64,000 nt of DNA. Origin: Nocardioides sp. J54. Its GTDB lineage: Bacteria > Actinomycetota > Actinomycetes > Propionibacteriales > Nocardioidaceae. The notes beneath the pieces are model-generated. The model was given only the letters and a program-made list of their open reading frames with translations. It did not search any database and was not told the DNA's origin. Positions within the stretch are counted from its first letter, which is position 1, and each line of letters opens with the position of its first letter. The position numbers and the translations under genes were made by a program. This document shows positions 37,230 to 45,458 of this stretch, in pieces. The stretch covers positions 157,930-221,929 of the forward strand of contig NZ_JAER01000005.1 in the NCBI RefSeq assembly GCF_000519005.1, given 5' to 3'.

Positions 37230-37538
37230 TCAGGAGCGGACCAGCCGCGCGATGGCGTCGGAGGCCTCCTTGAGCTTGACGTCGGCCTCCGCACCTCCCT
37301 CGCGTGCGGCGTCCACGACGCAGTGGGCCATGTGCTCGTCGAGCAGCCCGAGGGCGACGGACTGGAGCGCCTTCGTCACCGCGGAGACCTGGGTGAGGAT
37401 GTCGATGCAGTACTGCTCCTCCTCGACCATCCGCTGCAGGCCGCGCACCTGGCCCTCGATGCGGCGCAGCCGCTTGAGGTAGTCGTCCTTGGTGCGGTTC
37501 GCGATGTAGCTGTGCTGGTGCGGCTGTCCCTCGCTCAT
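37230..37538 (-). CDS. csoR: Copper-sensing repressor CsoR
   Basis: A DUF156-family helical repressor of 102 residues, released from DNA by Cu(I). The ligands Cys44, His69 and Cys73 have the exact spacing of M. tuberculosis CsoR (C-x24-H-x3-C). RLRRIEGQVRGLQRMVEE forms the basic first helix. ATG 37538 is preferred; an ATG four codons upstream is possible. It leads the copper operon (csoR-copZ-His-rich protein-copA). A C-tract-rich dyad at its 5' end may be the operator. Confidence 0.93.
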   Translation of the reverse strand: MSEGQPHQHSYIANRTKDDYLKRLRRIEGQVRGLQRMVEEEQYCIDILTQVSAVTKALQSVALGLLDEHMAHCVVDAAREGGAEADVKLKEASDAIARLVRS

Positions 37539-37547
37539 GCCAGAAAC

Positions 37548-37566
37548 CATACCCCCCTACCCTATG
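37548..37566 (-). promoter_or_regulatory. Candidate CsoR operator
   Basis: A C-tract-rich element with inverted ends CATA and TATG and a central run of six C, lying directly at the 5' end of csoR. CsoR sites are G/C-tract pseudo-palindromes such as ATACCCCC in Streptomyces. The right half here lacks the expected G-tract, so this is weak. Confidence 0.3.
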
Positions 37567-37640
37567 CAAGACAAGGTGCGCGAGTACGACGAGCGCTGGG
37601 CCGGCACGGCGCGGGCGCTCGCCGGGCCACCGCGCCGACG

Positions 37641-37690
37641 GGACCACACGGGACCACACAGGACCACACGGAACCACACGGAACCACACA
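37641..37690. repeat. Five 10-bp tandem repeats (GGACCACACG)
   Basis: Five adjacent 10-bp units start at 37641, 37651, 37661, 37671 and 37681, with consensus GRACCACACR. The first three begin GG and the last two GA. They lie upstream of csoR and downstream of the small conserved gene. The 10-bp period puts all copies on one face of the helix. Nothing else is seen in 37567-37734. Confidence 0.85.
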
Positions 37691-37734
37691 GGCTGGCGGC
37701 TCCCGTCCCGGGGCACACCGGGACGAGGGTCGAC

Positions 37735-37887
37735 TCAGGAAGGGTCGGAGACGCCCAGGATCCGGTCGATCTCGTCGAGCGAGAGGCGCTCGTCGGAGGC
37801 ACTGGCCGCGATGATCAGGTTGGTGGTGAGCTCCACCTCGATCATGAGGTCACGGTCCTCGAGGGTCACGTCGAACTGGTCGGCCAT
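37735..37887 (-). CDS. Small conserved actinobacterial protein
   Basis: A 50-residue acidic protein starting MADQFDVTLEDRDLMIEVEL, with ATG 37887 and a GGAGGG Shine-Dalgarno. The predicted fold is a short strand pair and two helices (TTNLIIAASASDERLSLDEIDRIL). The normal codon bias and good ribosome site argue that it is real. I do not recognise a function. It lies downstream of the cold-shock gene, beyond that gene's terminator. Confidence 0.75.
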   Translation of the reverse strand: MADQFDVTLEDRDLMIEVELTTNLIIAASASDERLSLDEIDRILGVSDPS

Positions 37888-37971
37888 CGAGCCCCTCCCT
37901 CCGACGCGCCTCAATCCGGACTTCCGCATCCATCTTCCCCCCACTTGCCAAGGACAAACCCGAAAGTCTCC

Positions 37972-38012
37972 GAAAAATTACCGGAGCCCCCGCCGACCGG
38001 CGGGGGCTCCGG
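37972..38012 (-). terminator. Rho-independent terminator of the cold-shock gene
   Basis: A 14-bp perfect stem (37981-37994 with 37999-38012) with a GACC-type loop is followed on the minus strand by TAATTTTT (37980-37973). It is the clearest canonical terminator in the window. Confidence 0.9.
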
Positions 38013-38050
38013 GTGAAGACGCTTGGTCTCCTCCTCCAGGCGAGCCTGGA

Positions 38051-38254
38051 TCAGAGGGGACGGACGTTCTCCGCCTGCGGGCCCTTCGGGCCCTGGGTGA
38101 CGTCGAACTCGACCTTCTGGTTGTCCTCCAGCGACTTGTAGCCGGTGGTCTGGATCGCCGAGTAGTGGACGAAGACGTCGTCGCCGCCACCCTCCTGCTC
38201 GATGAAGCCGAAGCCCTTCTCGGCGCTGAACCACTTGACGGTGCCCTGAGCCAT
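38051..38254 (-). CDS. cspA: Cold-shock protein
   Basis: A 67-residue OB-fold RNA chaperone that binds single-stranded nucleic acid. The RNP1 motif KGFGFIEQ and RNP2 motif VFVHYSAI are present, after [20 protein letters not shown] lies 11 nt before the ATG. A roughly 165-nt leader is predicted, as usual for cold-shock mRNAs. It is monocistronic, with a strong terminator downstream. Confidence 0.96.
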   Translation of the reverse strand: MAQGTVKWFSAEKGFGFIEQEGGGDDVFVHYSAIQTTGYKSLEDNQKVEFDVTQGPKGPQAENVRPL

Positions 38255-38453
38255 GTTGCTCGTTACTCCTCTGTCGGGGCGAGAGCCGCCACCTCGGCGA
38301 CCCACAGCGGCTGCGATGACACGTCGCTCCGACCCGTGATTGGGACACCACAAACCAGATACGCCGTCGGCCACAGATCTCCGCAGGCGTTGAACCTTCC
38401 GAAACTTGCAGCCGCTGCAGGCACGACACTACCAATCTGGCGCGACAACGGAA
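38255..38453 (-). promoter_or_regulatory. Putative promoter and long leader of the cold-shock gene
   Basis: The 307-bp gap before the cold-shock gene is less GC-rich than its surroundings. On the minus strand TTCCGT (38453-38448) and TAGTGT (38431-38426) are spaced 16 bp apart and would start a leader of about 165 nt. The leader contains GC-rich dyads. No gene is visible. Confidence 0.4.
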
Positions 38454-38527
38454 CCTCTCTGCTGCATCGATCACGCGAACTTCGATGAAGGTTTGGCTAC
38501 GCACGCATGACGGTCCCGGAAATGGGT

Positions 38528-38553
38528 CCGGCAGGGGCCCGATCCCCCGCCGG
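38528..38553 (-). terminator. Hairpin after PKD-protein gene
   Basis: A stem of CCGGC plus GGGG against CCCC plus GCCGG with one bulged A, 9 bp past the stop at 38562 on the minus strand. No T-run follows. It is likely to terminate or stabilise the PKD-protein mRNA. Confidence 0.45.
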
Positions 38554-38561
38554 AACAGGCG

Positions 38562-41441
38562 TCAGTGCAGGGCGATGGTGAGGCTGGTGCCCTTGGCAGC
38601 GGCATCCGCCGTGGCCACCTGGTCGCCGTACGCACCGGCCGCGACGGGGCCGCCCGTGTCGACGACGAGCTGGTCGACGTGGCCGCCTCCGGTGCCGATC
38701 AGACGCTGCCGCACCGACGAGCCGGCCGGCTCGGTGAAGGCCGTCGTCGCCCCGGACCGGTCGGCCCAGACCGTCACCACCCAGCCCCCGGCCGTGTCGA
38801 CGACCGGGCTGCAGTGCGTGGCGGTGGCCGTCGTGTCGGCGCTGCCGGCGACCGCCGCGACCGGGCCGTCCGGGTCGGTGCCGGAGTAGGCCAGCACGGT
38901 CAGCGTCGCCTTCACCGCCGTCGCCCCCAGCACGACCGTGACGTTGCGCCCGGCGTCCGTGGCGGTGGCGACCTTCTGCCACACCACGGTCGTCATGGCG
39001 TCGGTCTGCACCGGGTTGCCGACCTGCGTCCACCCCGCCGGCGCTGCCGGTACGGCGGTCGTGGAGGCCGAGACGACGGCCAGCAGTCCGTCGCCCTCCT
39101 CCGCCGTCACGGGCACCGGGGACACGATGCTGGTTCCGTTGGTGACCTTGCCGGTCGCGTCACGGTAGGACACGTCGCTCTCGACACCCTCGATGACCAC
39201 GGGCTGGGTGACGGTGCCGGTGCCGCCGTCCTCGTCGGTGACCGTCAGCGTCACGTCGTAGGTGCCCGGGGCGGCGTACACGCGGCTCGGCTGCGACCCG
39301 GTGGCGGTGGTGCCGTCGCCGAGGTCCCAGGCGTACGACGTGACGGTGCCGTCCGGGTCGCTGGCCCCGGTCGCGTCGAAGGTGCACGCCTGGCCGGTGC
39401 AGGAGGAGGTGAAGGCGGCCGTCGGCGCCTGGTTGGCGACGGGGCCGAGGAACGTCGTGCCGCTGGACCAGACCGGGTTGGTGTCGATGCCGCTGCCGGT
39501 CACCCGGGTCCAGCTGCCCGTCGCCACGCCGTCGCTCACCGGCAGGCTGTAGAGCTGGTTGGTCGACATGCCGGCCCACAGCTTGCCGTCGGCGTGGACG
39601 AGGTTGCGCACGTCGCGCAGCGACGGGAAGATCGAGCTCGGCACGGTGAACTCGGCGGCACCGACGACCAGGCTCTCGGGCGAGAACCACCGCCAGTAGA
39701 CCCGGCTCTGCCCCGAGCGGGTGTAGTAGATCCGGTGGTCGGCGTAGGTCAGTCCGGTGAGGCCGGAGATCTGGCCGTAGAAGGTGGGCGCCCGGCCGCG
39801 GTAGGTCTGCGACCCGCCGCTCGTGGTGACCGTGCTCCAGAGCGGGTCGACGTAGGGGTTGATCACCCGGTCGGGCCCGAAGGTGGTGCCGTCGAAGGTC
39901 CGGTAGTGCAGCTGGTTGTCGGTCCAGCCGTAGACCAGCTTCGACCCGACCATGAACGCGCCGCGCACGTTGCTCCAGCTGCCCGCGCCGCTGGTGGCGA
40001 CGGCGCTGGCGGGCGTGATCGAGGAGCCGGTGAAGGTGCGCGTGGTGACGCTGGTGCCGGACAGGCGGAACAGGCTGCGCGGCAGGGTCGCGTCGGCCTC
40101 CGCGTACGGCGCCGTGCCGCCCTCGATCGGGAAGTAGGCCAGGCGCGGGCGGAGGTGCTCGCGGTTGCCGACGTACTCGGTGTCGCTGCCGACGTACAGA
40201 CCGTGGTCGGTGGCGAGCAGGGCCTCCGCGCCGACGCCGCGGGGATGGCGGCCGGGGTTCCAGCTGAGCGGGAGCCCGTTGTCGGGGTCGAGCGCGGCGA
40301 GCCCGGGGCGCGGCACCTGGCCGGCCTGCTCGTCGGCCCCGCTCTGGATGGCATTCATCCACTTCTGGTGCCCGCCGACGTAGACGGCGTTGTCGGCGAC
40401 CGCGACCGACAGCAGCGAGTCCTGGCCGGACGCGGCCTGCCACGTCGGCTGCACGTCCTGGCCGGTGACGGCGAGGTCGAAGCGGGCGGCCGTGTCGCAC
40501 AGGGTGCCGTTGTAGCCCGCCCCGCTGCTGACGATGACGAAGTAGCTGCCGTCCGGCGACACGTCGACGTCGCGGACGTAGGAGTCGAAGGAGTTCTTCG
40601 AGCACGCCGGCGTGTAGCGCAGCGTGCGCCACGACGGGTCGACGCTCGCGCCGGTCTCGCCGAGGCGGATCACCATCGCCTGGTCACGGTCGAGCCCGTC
40701 GGCCTTCTTGAAGTTGCCGATCGCGACCAGCTTCGTCCCGTCGAGCGTGGCGGCGATCTTGCCGACGCCCACCGGCGCCTTGGCCGTGCCCGACGGCCAG
40801 TTGTGGTTGGTGCTGACCGCGACCTGCAGGTAGTCGTCGAGCGCGCCGGTGGTCGCGTCCAGGGAGGCCAGGCCCGGCCGCGGCTGGGCCCACACCGTGG
40901 TGAAGGTCCCGGCGAGCAGCAGCCGGTCGCCGACGAGCTCGATGTCGAGGACCCCGCCGTTGGGGCTGGGGTTCTTGAACGCCGTGACGAGCGCCCCGGT
41001 CGTGGCGTCGACCTTGATGATGTTGCGGACCTTGGTGCCGCCGGCGTTCTTGAACGTGCCGGCCACGTAGAGCGCCGAGCCGTCGGCGCTGGGCGCCAGG
41101 GCAGTGACGTTCGCGTCGAGGCCGGGCTGGAAGGCCGCGTCGACGAGCCCGGTCTCGCGGTCGAACGCGAAGAGGTACGGCGTCGCGAGCTGCGCGCTCG
41201 TGCCGGCGTTGCGCGTGAGCGTGAACGTGCCGCCGACGTAGACCTTGCGGCCGATCTCGGCGAGCGCATGGACGCGGCCGTCGAGGACGTGCGGCGTCAC
41301 GGCGGGCACGGCGGACGGGAGGAGTCGATGTCGCGCCGGCTGGGCGGTGGCCGGGGACCCGGCGCCCACGCCGGCGAGGAGGGCGGCCACGACGGCCAGG
41401 ACGATCAACGCGACCCGAGACGAGACGAAGCGACGGCGCAC
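38562..41441 (-). CDS. Secreted beta-propeller and PKD-domain protein
   Basis: A 959-residue exported protein. GTG 41441 has AGGAG 7 nt upstream. A Sec signal (VALIVLAVVAALLAGVGAGSPATA) ends near residue 33. Residues about 45-650 form a repeat-rich beta domain with several copies of VYVGGTF, LYVAGTF or LLLAGTF, reminiscent of six- or seven-bladed propellers. A PKD domain at about 700-790 shows SYAWDLGDGTTATG and PGTYDVTLTVTDEDGG. The last 190 residues are another beta domain seen after PKD domains in actinobacterial surface proteins. It has no anchor motif, so it is probably released or wall-associated. Function unknown. Confidence 0.85.
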   Translation of the reverse strand: MRRRFVSSRVALIVLAVVAALLAGVGAGSPATAQPARHRLLPSAVPAVTPHVLDGRVHALAEIGRKVYVGGTFTLTRNAGTSAQLATPYLFAFDRETGLVDAAFQPGLDANVTALAPSADGSALYVAGTFKNAGGTKVRNIIKVDATTGALVTAFKNPSPNGGVLDIELVGDRLLLAGTFTTVWAQPRPGLASLDATTGALDDYLQVAVSTNHNWPSGTAKAPVGVGKIAATLDGTKLVAIGNFKKADGLDRDQAMVIRLGETGASVDPSWRTLRYTPACSKNSFDSYVRDVDVSPDGSYFVIVSSGAGYNGTLCDTAARFDLAVTGQDVQPTWQAASGQDSLLSVAVADNAVYVGGHQKWMNAIQSGADEQAGQVPRPGLAALDPDNGLPLSWNPGRHPRGVGAEALLATDHGLYVGSDTEYVGNREHLRPRLAYFPIEGGTAPYAEADATLPRSLFRLSGTSVTTRTFTGSSITPASAVATSGAGSWSNVRGAFMVGSKLVYGWTDNQLHYRTFDGTTFGPDRVINPYVDPLWSTVTTSGGSQTYRGRAPTFYGQISGLTGLTYADHRIYYTRSGQSRVYWRWFSPESLVVGAAEFTVPSSIFPSLRDVRNLVHADGKLWAGMSTNQLYSLPVSDGVATGSWTRVTGSGIDTNPVWSSGTTFLGPVANQAPTAAFTSSCTGQACTFDATGASDPDGTVTSYAWDLGDGTTATGSQPSRVYAAPGTYDVTLTVTDEDGGTGTVTQPVVIEGVESDVSYRDATGKVTNGTSIVSPVPVTAEEGDGLLAVVSASTTAVPAAPAGWTQVGNPVQTDAMTTVVWQKVATATDAGRNVTVVLGATAVKATLTVLAYSGTDPDGPVAAVAGSADTTATATHCSPVVDTAGGWVVTVWADRSGATTAFTEPAGSSVRQRLIGTGGGHVDQLVVDTGGPVAAGAYGDQVATADAAAKGTSLTIALH

Positions 41442-41559
41442 GGCGGGCTCCTGGGGGTGGTCGGTGTGGGACCGACGTTCGCACCGATCAGGCGGCGGGC
41501 GGTTCACCCATTTCGGGCAAGTCCCGGCGCGTCGTACGCATCGGAACAGGGGGGTGGCG

Positions 41560-42645
41560 CTACGCCCTGGCGGCCGCGCGGGAGTCGCCGAGGTTCTCGA
41601 ACAGGACCAGGGCGATGTCGTCCTCGAGCCGGTGCCCGGCGTGGGCGGTGACCCGCTGGACGATCGCGTCGAGGGCGTCGTCCGGGGTGCCGGCTGCGAG
41701 GACCTGGTGGGCGGCGTCGAGGTCGAAGAAGTCGCCGCTGTCGTTGCGCGCCTCGATCAGGCCGTCGGTGTAGAGCAGGACGCGGCTGCCCGCGGGGAAC
41801 GGGTGGCTGCGCGTCTCCGGCTCGACCGCGAACCCGAGCGGCGGCGAGGGCTCGCCGGTGTCGAGGTCGGTCCCGGTGCCGTCGGTGATGTGCAGCGGCG
41901 GGTGGTGACCACAGCTGGCCACGCGCAGCTCCGCACCGTCGACCTCGACCAGGAGCGCGGTGACGAAGTCCTCCTCGTCGATGACCAGGGACACGGCCCG
42001 GTCCAGGGTCGCCGCGAGGGTCGCGAGGTCGGGGGCCCGCGACGCCGCGTGCTTGAACGCGCCGAGCACGGTCGCGGCCGTCTCGGCGGCCTCGATGCCC
42101 TTGCCCCGCACGTCGCCGACGAGGATGCGCACCCCGTGGTCGGTCGAGACCGCCTCGTAGAGGTCACCGCCGATCGCCGCGGCCTGGGTCGCCGACTGGT
42201 AGCGGGTCGCGATCGCGATGTTGCCCAGCTCCGGCGGGATCGCCCGCAGCAGCGCCCGCTGGACGACGTCCGCGATGCGGGTCATCTGCTGCAGCCTCTC
42301 CTCCCGCCGGGTGGACACCCGCGACGCCACGAGCGCCCCCGCCGACAGGAGGGCAGCGAGGATGCAGCGCACCACCCAGTCGCGGGTGCCGAACGAGTCG
42401 TGCCAGAAGCCCGACGACAGCGACAGGGGGAGGGTGACGGCGGCGACCACCGCCGTCCGCTGCGGCGTGGTGATCAGCGCGGTCACGATGACCGCGGACG
42501 CGTACGACGCCGTGAGGACCACGCCGGTGACCAGGTCGGCGACCAGCAGGATGACCAGGATGGCGAAACCGACAGTCAGGCCGTGGTCGCTGCCCTGGGC
42601 CGGCTTGACGCGAGCGCGCAGCGCAGAACGGTGACCCGTGTGCAT
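41560..42645 (-). CDS. Membrane-bound PP2C/SpoIIE-type phosphatase
   Basis: A 361-residue protein with about three N-terminal TM segments (28-110) followed by a SpoIIE-like serine phosphatase domain. IGGDLYEAVSTDHGVRILVGDVRGKGIEAAE carries the metal-binding Asp residues. LRVASCGHHPPLHI and VLLYTDGLIEARND are also diagnostic, as is the final LEDDIALVLF. ATG 42645 has GGAGGAG upstream. Such enzymes usually dephosphorylate anti-anti-sigma factors in partner-switching circuits. An RsbW-like kinase is encoded at 48673, but no direct link is shown. Confidence 0.92.
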   Translation of the reverse strand: MHTGHRSALRARVKPAQGSDHGLTVGFAILVILLVADLVTGVVLTASYASAVIVTALITTPQRTAVVAAVTLPLSLSSGFWHDSFGTRDWVVRCILAALLSAGALVASRVSTRREERLQQMTRIADVVQRALLRAIPPELGNIAIATRYQSATQAAAIGGDLYEAVSTDHGVRILVGDVRGKGIEAAETAATVLGAFKHAASRAPDLATLAATLDRAVSLVIDEEDFVTALLVEVDGAELRVASCGHHPPLHITDGTGTDLDTGEPSPPLGFAVEPETRSHPFPAGSRVLLYTDGLIEARNDSGDFFDLDAAHQVLAAGTPDDALDAIVQRVTAHAGHRLEDDIALVLFENLGDSRAAARA

Positions 42646-42989
42646 GCCACTCCTCCGCGTCTCGACCACCATCACGGCCCGGCGCGCCCGGGCGGCCCAC
42701 CGATCATCGACTGCCCATTGTGGTCCAGCCCCGCACCCCTGTCCCGGGGATCCCCCCAGCGTGACCAGATCGGGATGTGGCTGCAGGCATCCCTGGGCTG
42801 CCCTCCGATGACCACCTCCACCCCGGGCGGGGCGCTAGTTCCTGTCCGGGCCGAAAGGTCCGAAGTTTCCTTCGTAGAGCGGTCGTCCGAGAGCCGAGCT
42901 AGTCGTGGGGCACGTGCCAGCTCTTCGCCTCGAGACCGCCGTCGCACCACGGGCTGCGGCTGGCGCTCGATCCACTTACTCTGAGATGC
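42646..42989. other. Intergenic region upstream of SpoIIE-type gene
   Basis: A 344-bp divergent spacer. It contains a GC-rich dyad at 42848-42861 (GGGCC, GAAA, GGTCC) resembling the DosR/DevR-type binding pattern, and a nearby GAAA/TTTC inverted pair. Composition shifts to lower GC from about 42840 onward. No coding frame with plausible codon bias was found. Confidence 0.5.
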
Positions 42990-43379
42990 ATGTCAGGCCG
43001 AGGTGGAGGCGGCTGGAACGGCCGACGCCCAGTTCGTCATACGTCTACCGAATGGCGGGGCGGACCGCTTGCGCTCCCAGAACAGGTGTGGGCGCCAGCC
43101 GTAGGCAACCGTGGCGAAGTGGATTCGCCGCGCGAGTCACCTGAGCAGGCCGCCGAACGTGTTCTTTCGCTCTGGGAAAGTCTCGTCGGCTTCAACCTCG
43201 GGGAGGTGCGCCGACGCGTGTTCCTGCGGCGCCCCGAAGTCGTTTGGCTGGCGCGTCAACCACGAAGACTTATCGAAACTTGGGCCAAGAGCGCGATAGC
43301 GGCTAACCCTCACGGCCACCTTCTCCTCGCCGAGTGGGTGGGCGCAGCCACACCGCAGGACGATCACGATCCGCTGTGA
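42990..43379 (+). CDS. Hypothetical protein with atypical composition
   Basis: A 129-residue frame with visibly lower third-position GC than its neighbours, suggesting acquired DNA. The N-terminal 50 residues are Gly/Arg/Trp-rich and look disordered. Residues 52-118 look helical (ESPEQAAERVLSLWESLVGF, and EVVWLARQPRRLIETW). There is no clear Shine-Dalgarno. I do not recognise a family. Its position beside a tRNA-Lys gene fits a remnant of an integrated element, but no integrase is seen. It could be a chance frame. Confidence 0.45.
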   Translation: MSGRGGGGWNGRRPVRHTSTEWRGGPLALPEQVWAPAVGNRGEVDSPRESPEQAAERVLSLWESLVGFNLGEVRRRVFLRRPEVVWLARQPRRLIETWAKSAIAANPHGHLLLAEWVGAATPQDDHDPL

Positions 43380-43683
43380 GCCCGGCAGAGGGACCAGCGC
43401 AAGAAGGCTCCACGGGAAGCGGAAGCGATAACCCGGCTGTACCCATACAAGCGCCAGTTGGTCGTACGCGCTCTCACCGTCCGGGGAGGTCGCGCCGCCC
43501 CAGGAACGCCAAGGGAACATCAAGCTTGGGATGGCAACGCCGCCAGGGTCCCGCGCCCGCCGAGGGCGAGTGCCCGCGGCGTGAAGTCGGCCCGGCATAC
43601 TGGCCCCACACGGGGCGGCTACATCGCGCCGAACCACACGGATGTCCTTCCGAGGGTGGTTCCGATGTAAGTTTCGATCTCCC
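43380..43683. other. Non-coding lower-GC stretch before tRNA-Lys
   Basis: About 300 bp without a convincing gene. Overlapping short frames on both strands have no family resemblance or ribosome site. A TAAGTT at 43668-43673 could serve as the -10 of the tRNA promoter. No direct repeat of the tRNA 3' end was noticed. Confidence 0.4.
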
Positions 43684-43756
43684 GGGCCCCTAGCTCAATT
43701 GGCAGAGCAGGAGACTTTTAATCTCTTGGTTGTGGGTTCGAGTCCCACGGGGCCTA
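43684..43756 (+). tRNA. tRNA-Lys (anticodon TTT)
   Basis: A 73-nt cloverleaf. The acceptor is GGGCCCC with GGGGCCT (one G-T pair), the D-arm is TAGCTCAATTGGCAGAGCA, the anticodon loop is CTTTTAA, and the T-arm is GTGGG TTCGAGT CCCAC. No CCA is encoded. Its last three bases overlap, in antisense, the stop codon of the convergent zur gene. Confidence 0.95.
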
Positions 43757-44182
43757 CGACGTCCGCGCCTGCTGCTGGCGCGAGCACTCGGCGCACAGGC
43801 CGACGAGCTCGACGGTGTGGGCGACCTCGGTGAAGCCGTGCTCGTCGGCGACGGCGTGGGCCCACTTCTCGACCGCGGAGCCGGTGATCTCGACGGTCCG
43901 GCCGCAGGAACGGCACACCAGGTGGTGGTGGTGCGAGGTGCTGCAGCGGCGGTACGTCGCCTCACCCGCCGGGCTGTGGCGGACGTCGACCTCGCCGGCG
44001 TCGGCCATCGCCTGCAGGGTGCGGTAGACGGTCGCGAGGCCGACCTTCTCGCCGTTCTGGCGGACGGCGTCGTGGACCTCCTGCGCGCTCTGGAAGTCGA
44101 CGGAGGCCTGGAGGGCAGCGGTGATCGCCAGGCGCTGGCGCGTGGGGCGCAGGCCGGTCGCGGGCCGGTCGGTGTCGGTCAC
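43754..44182 (-). CDS. zur: Fur-family zinc regulator Zur
   Basis: A zinc-responsive repressor of 142 residues. It has an N-terminal winged helix (LRPTRQRLAI, then VGLATVYRTLQAMADAGEVD), a HHHH run at 84-87, and two CxxC pairs (Cys90/93 and Cys130/133) for structural zinc. The sequence is close to Streptomyces Zur as remembered, notably RRCSTSHHHHLVCRSCG and AVEKWA. GTG 44182 has GGAGGAG just upstream. A Zur-box-like element lies 24 bp upstream, suggesting autoregulation. Confidence 0.88.
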   Translation of the reverse strand: MTDTDRPATGLRPTRQRLAITAALQASVDFQSAQEVHDAVRQNGEKVGLATVYRTLQAMADAGEVDVRHSPAGEATYRRCSTSHHHHLVCRSCGRTVEITGSAVEKWAHAVADEHGFTEVAHTVELVGLCAECSRQQQARTS

Positions 44183-44205
44183 GCGCTCCTCCGTGGTGGC
44201 CGGGA

Positions 44206-44220
44206 TGGGAATCACTCTCA
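44206..44220 (-). promoter_or_regulatory. Candidate Zur box upstream of zur
   Basis: TGGGAATCACTCTCA matches the actinobacterial Zur consensus TGAnAATnATTnTCA at most fixed positions. It lies 24-38 bp upstream of the zur start. Mismatches fall at the third, fourth and tenth positions. Confidence 0.5.
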
Positions 44221-44360
44221 ATCTACCGGGCGGCGCCGGGCCCGGGAGGACTGCTCCCACTGGCCCGGACGGACCAGCCAGCCGGGACCGGGGAACCGGG
44301 GACGGGGCCCGGACGGCGGGGTACGCTCGGCGCGGGTGAGGGAAAGGGAGGACTCTGCCC

Positions 44361-45458
44361 ATGGGGAGCAACGACGAGTTCGGGCCGGACACCGAGACCA
44401 TCCGGGCCTGGCTGGCGAAGCGCGCGACGTACGCCAAGGACGCGCGCGTCATCGGCGCGCCCCGGGGCTCCGTGTCCGGCGGTACGACGACCCCCGCCCC
44501 AGCTGCTCCCGCCACCTCCCGTCGCCGCGAGTCCGCCCCCGAGCCCGACGTCGCCCCCGACCCCGAGTCGGTCGAGCGGCCGTCCCGGCTGAGCGCCGCT
44601 GAGGGTCCGCGCCCGGACAGCCGCAACGCCGGCCGCTCCGTCCTCGACGCCCTCGGCACCAGCCCGGTCGAACGTCCCGCACGCCCCGCGGCCGACGCGA
44701 CCGAGGCGGGCCGCTCCGTGCTCGACGCGCTCGGCGCCGACGAGCCCGTCGCCGCCAAGCCGCGTCGCGAGCGCGGCCGCGCGAAGGCCGCACCGGCGCC
44801 GGAGCCCGAGCCGACGCCGCCCGCGCAGCCGACGGTGCTCAAGCCGTCGAGCAAGGTGCGGGTCAGCGCGCCCGCCCCGTCGTCGTACCAGGCACCGCCG
44901 CAGGACGCCCCCGCCGCGGGCCGTCCGGTGCCGAAGCAGACCGTGCGCCGCGGCCGCTGGACCGAGCCGGAGGAGCACCGGCAGGCGCTCGAGGCGACGA
45001 CCGACGTCGACTTCCCGGTGCGCAACACCGTGCGCAAGGTGCTCGGCTGGGTCCTGCTGGTGTCGCTGCTCTCCGCTGCCGTGGTCGGGTACGTCGCCAG
45101 CCAGGACCGCACGCCCGCGCTGATCGGGATCGCGGGGGTGCTCGCGTTCCTGACCCTGGTGGTGTGGGCGATCCGCGCGAGCTGCGTGACCACCAAGCTC
45201 ACCATCCGCCGCGGCCAGCTGCTGGTCACCCGCGGCGGCCAGACCCAGCGCGTCGACATCAAGGGCGGCCACACGATCATCGCGATCGTCGGCGAGCCCG
45301 GCGACCGCCGCTGGACGGTGCTGTTCGAGCGCCGCGGCCTGCCGCTGGTCGTGGTGAACTCCAGCGTCGTCGACCCGCACTGGTTCACCAGCGCGCTCTA
45401 CCGCCTCCGCCCGGAGCTGCGGCCCGGCTGGAGCGACGAGGCCGCCGGGGTCAGCTGA
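44361..45458 (+). CDS. Two-TM protein with disordered N-terminus, third paralogue
   Basis: A 365-residue protein. Residues 1-195 are Pro/Ala-rich and probably disordered, with the twice-repeated short motif NAGRSVLDALG / EAGRSVLDALG (about 92-122). Two TM segments (about 230-248 and 254-271) follow, then a beta-rich domain with TIIAIVGEPGDRRWTVLFERRG and VVNSSVVDPHWFTSALYRLRPEL. That domain is clearly related to the C-termini of the proteins at 16771-21339 and 21321-21932. GGAGG precedes the ATG. It converges with and overlaps a GNAT gene by 8 bp. No known function. Confidence 0.87.
   Translation: MGSNDEFGPDTETIRAWLAKRATYAKDARVIGAPRGSVSGGTTTPAPAAPATSRRRESAPEPDVAPDPESVERPSRLSAAEGPRPDSRNAGRSVLDALGTSPVERPARPAADATEAGRSVLDALGADEPVAAKPRRERGRAKAAPAPEPEPTPPAQPTVLKPSSKVRVSAPAPSSYQAPPQDAPAAGRPVPKQTVRRGRWTEPEEHRQALEATTDVDFPVRNTVRKVLGWVLLVSLLSAAVVGYVASQDRTPALIGIAGVLAFLTLVVWAIRASCVTTKLTIRRGQLLVTRGGQTQRVDIKGGHTIIAIVGEPGDRRWTVLFERRGLPLVVVNSSVVDPHWFTSALYRLRPELRPGWSDEAAGVS

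Noticed and set aside
43334..43693. 119-codon frame before and into tRNA-Lys
   Set aside because: Extends into the tRNA, low-complexity composition, no Shine-Dalgarno or family match.
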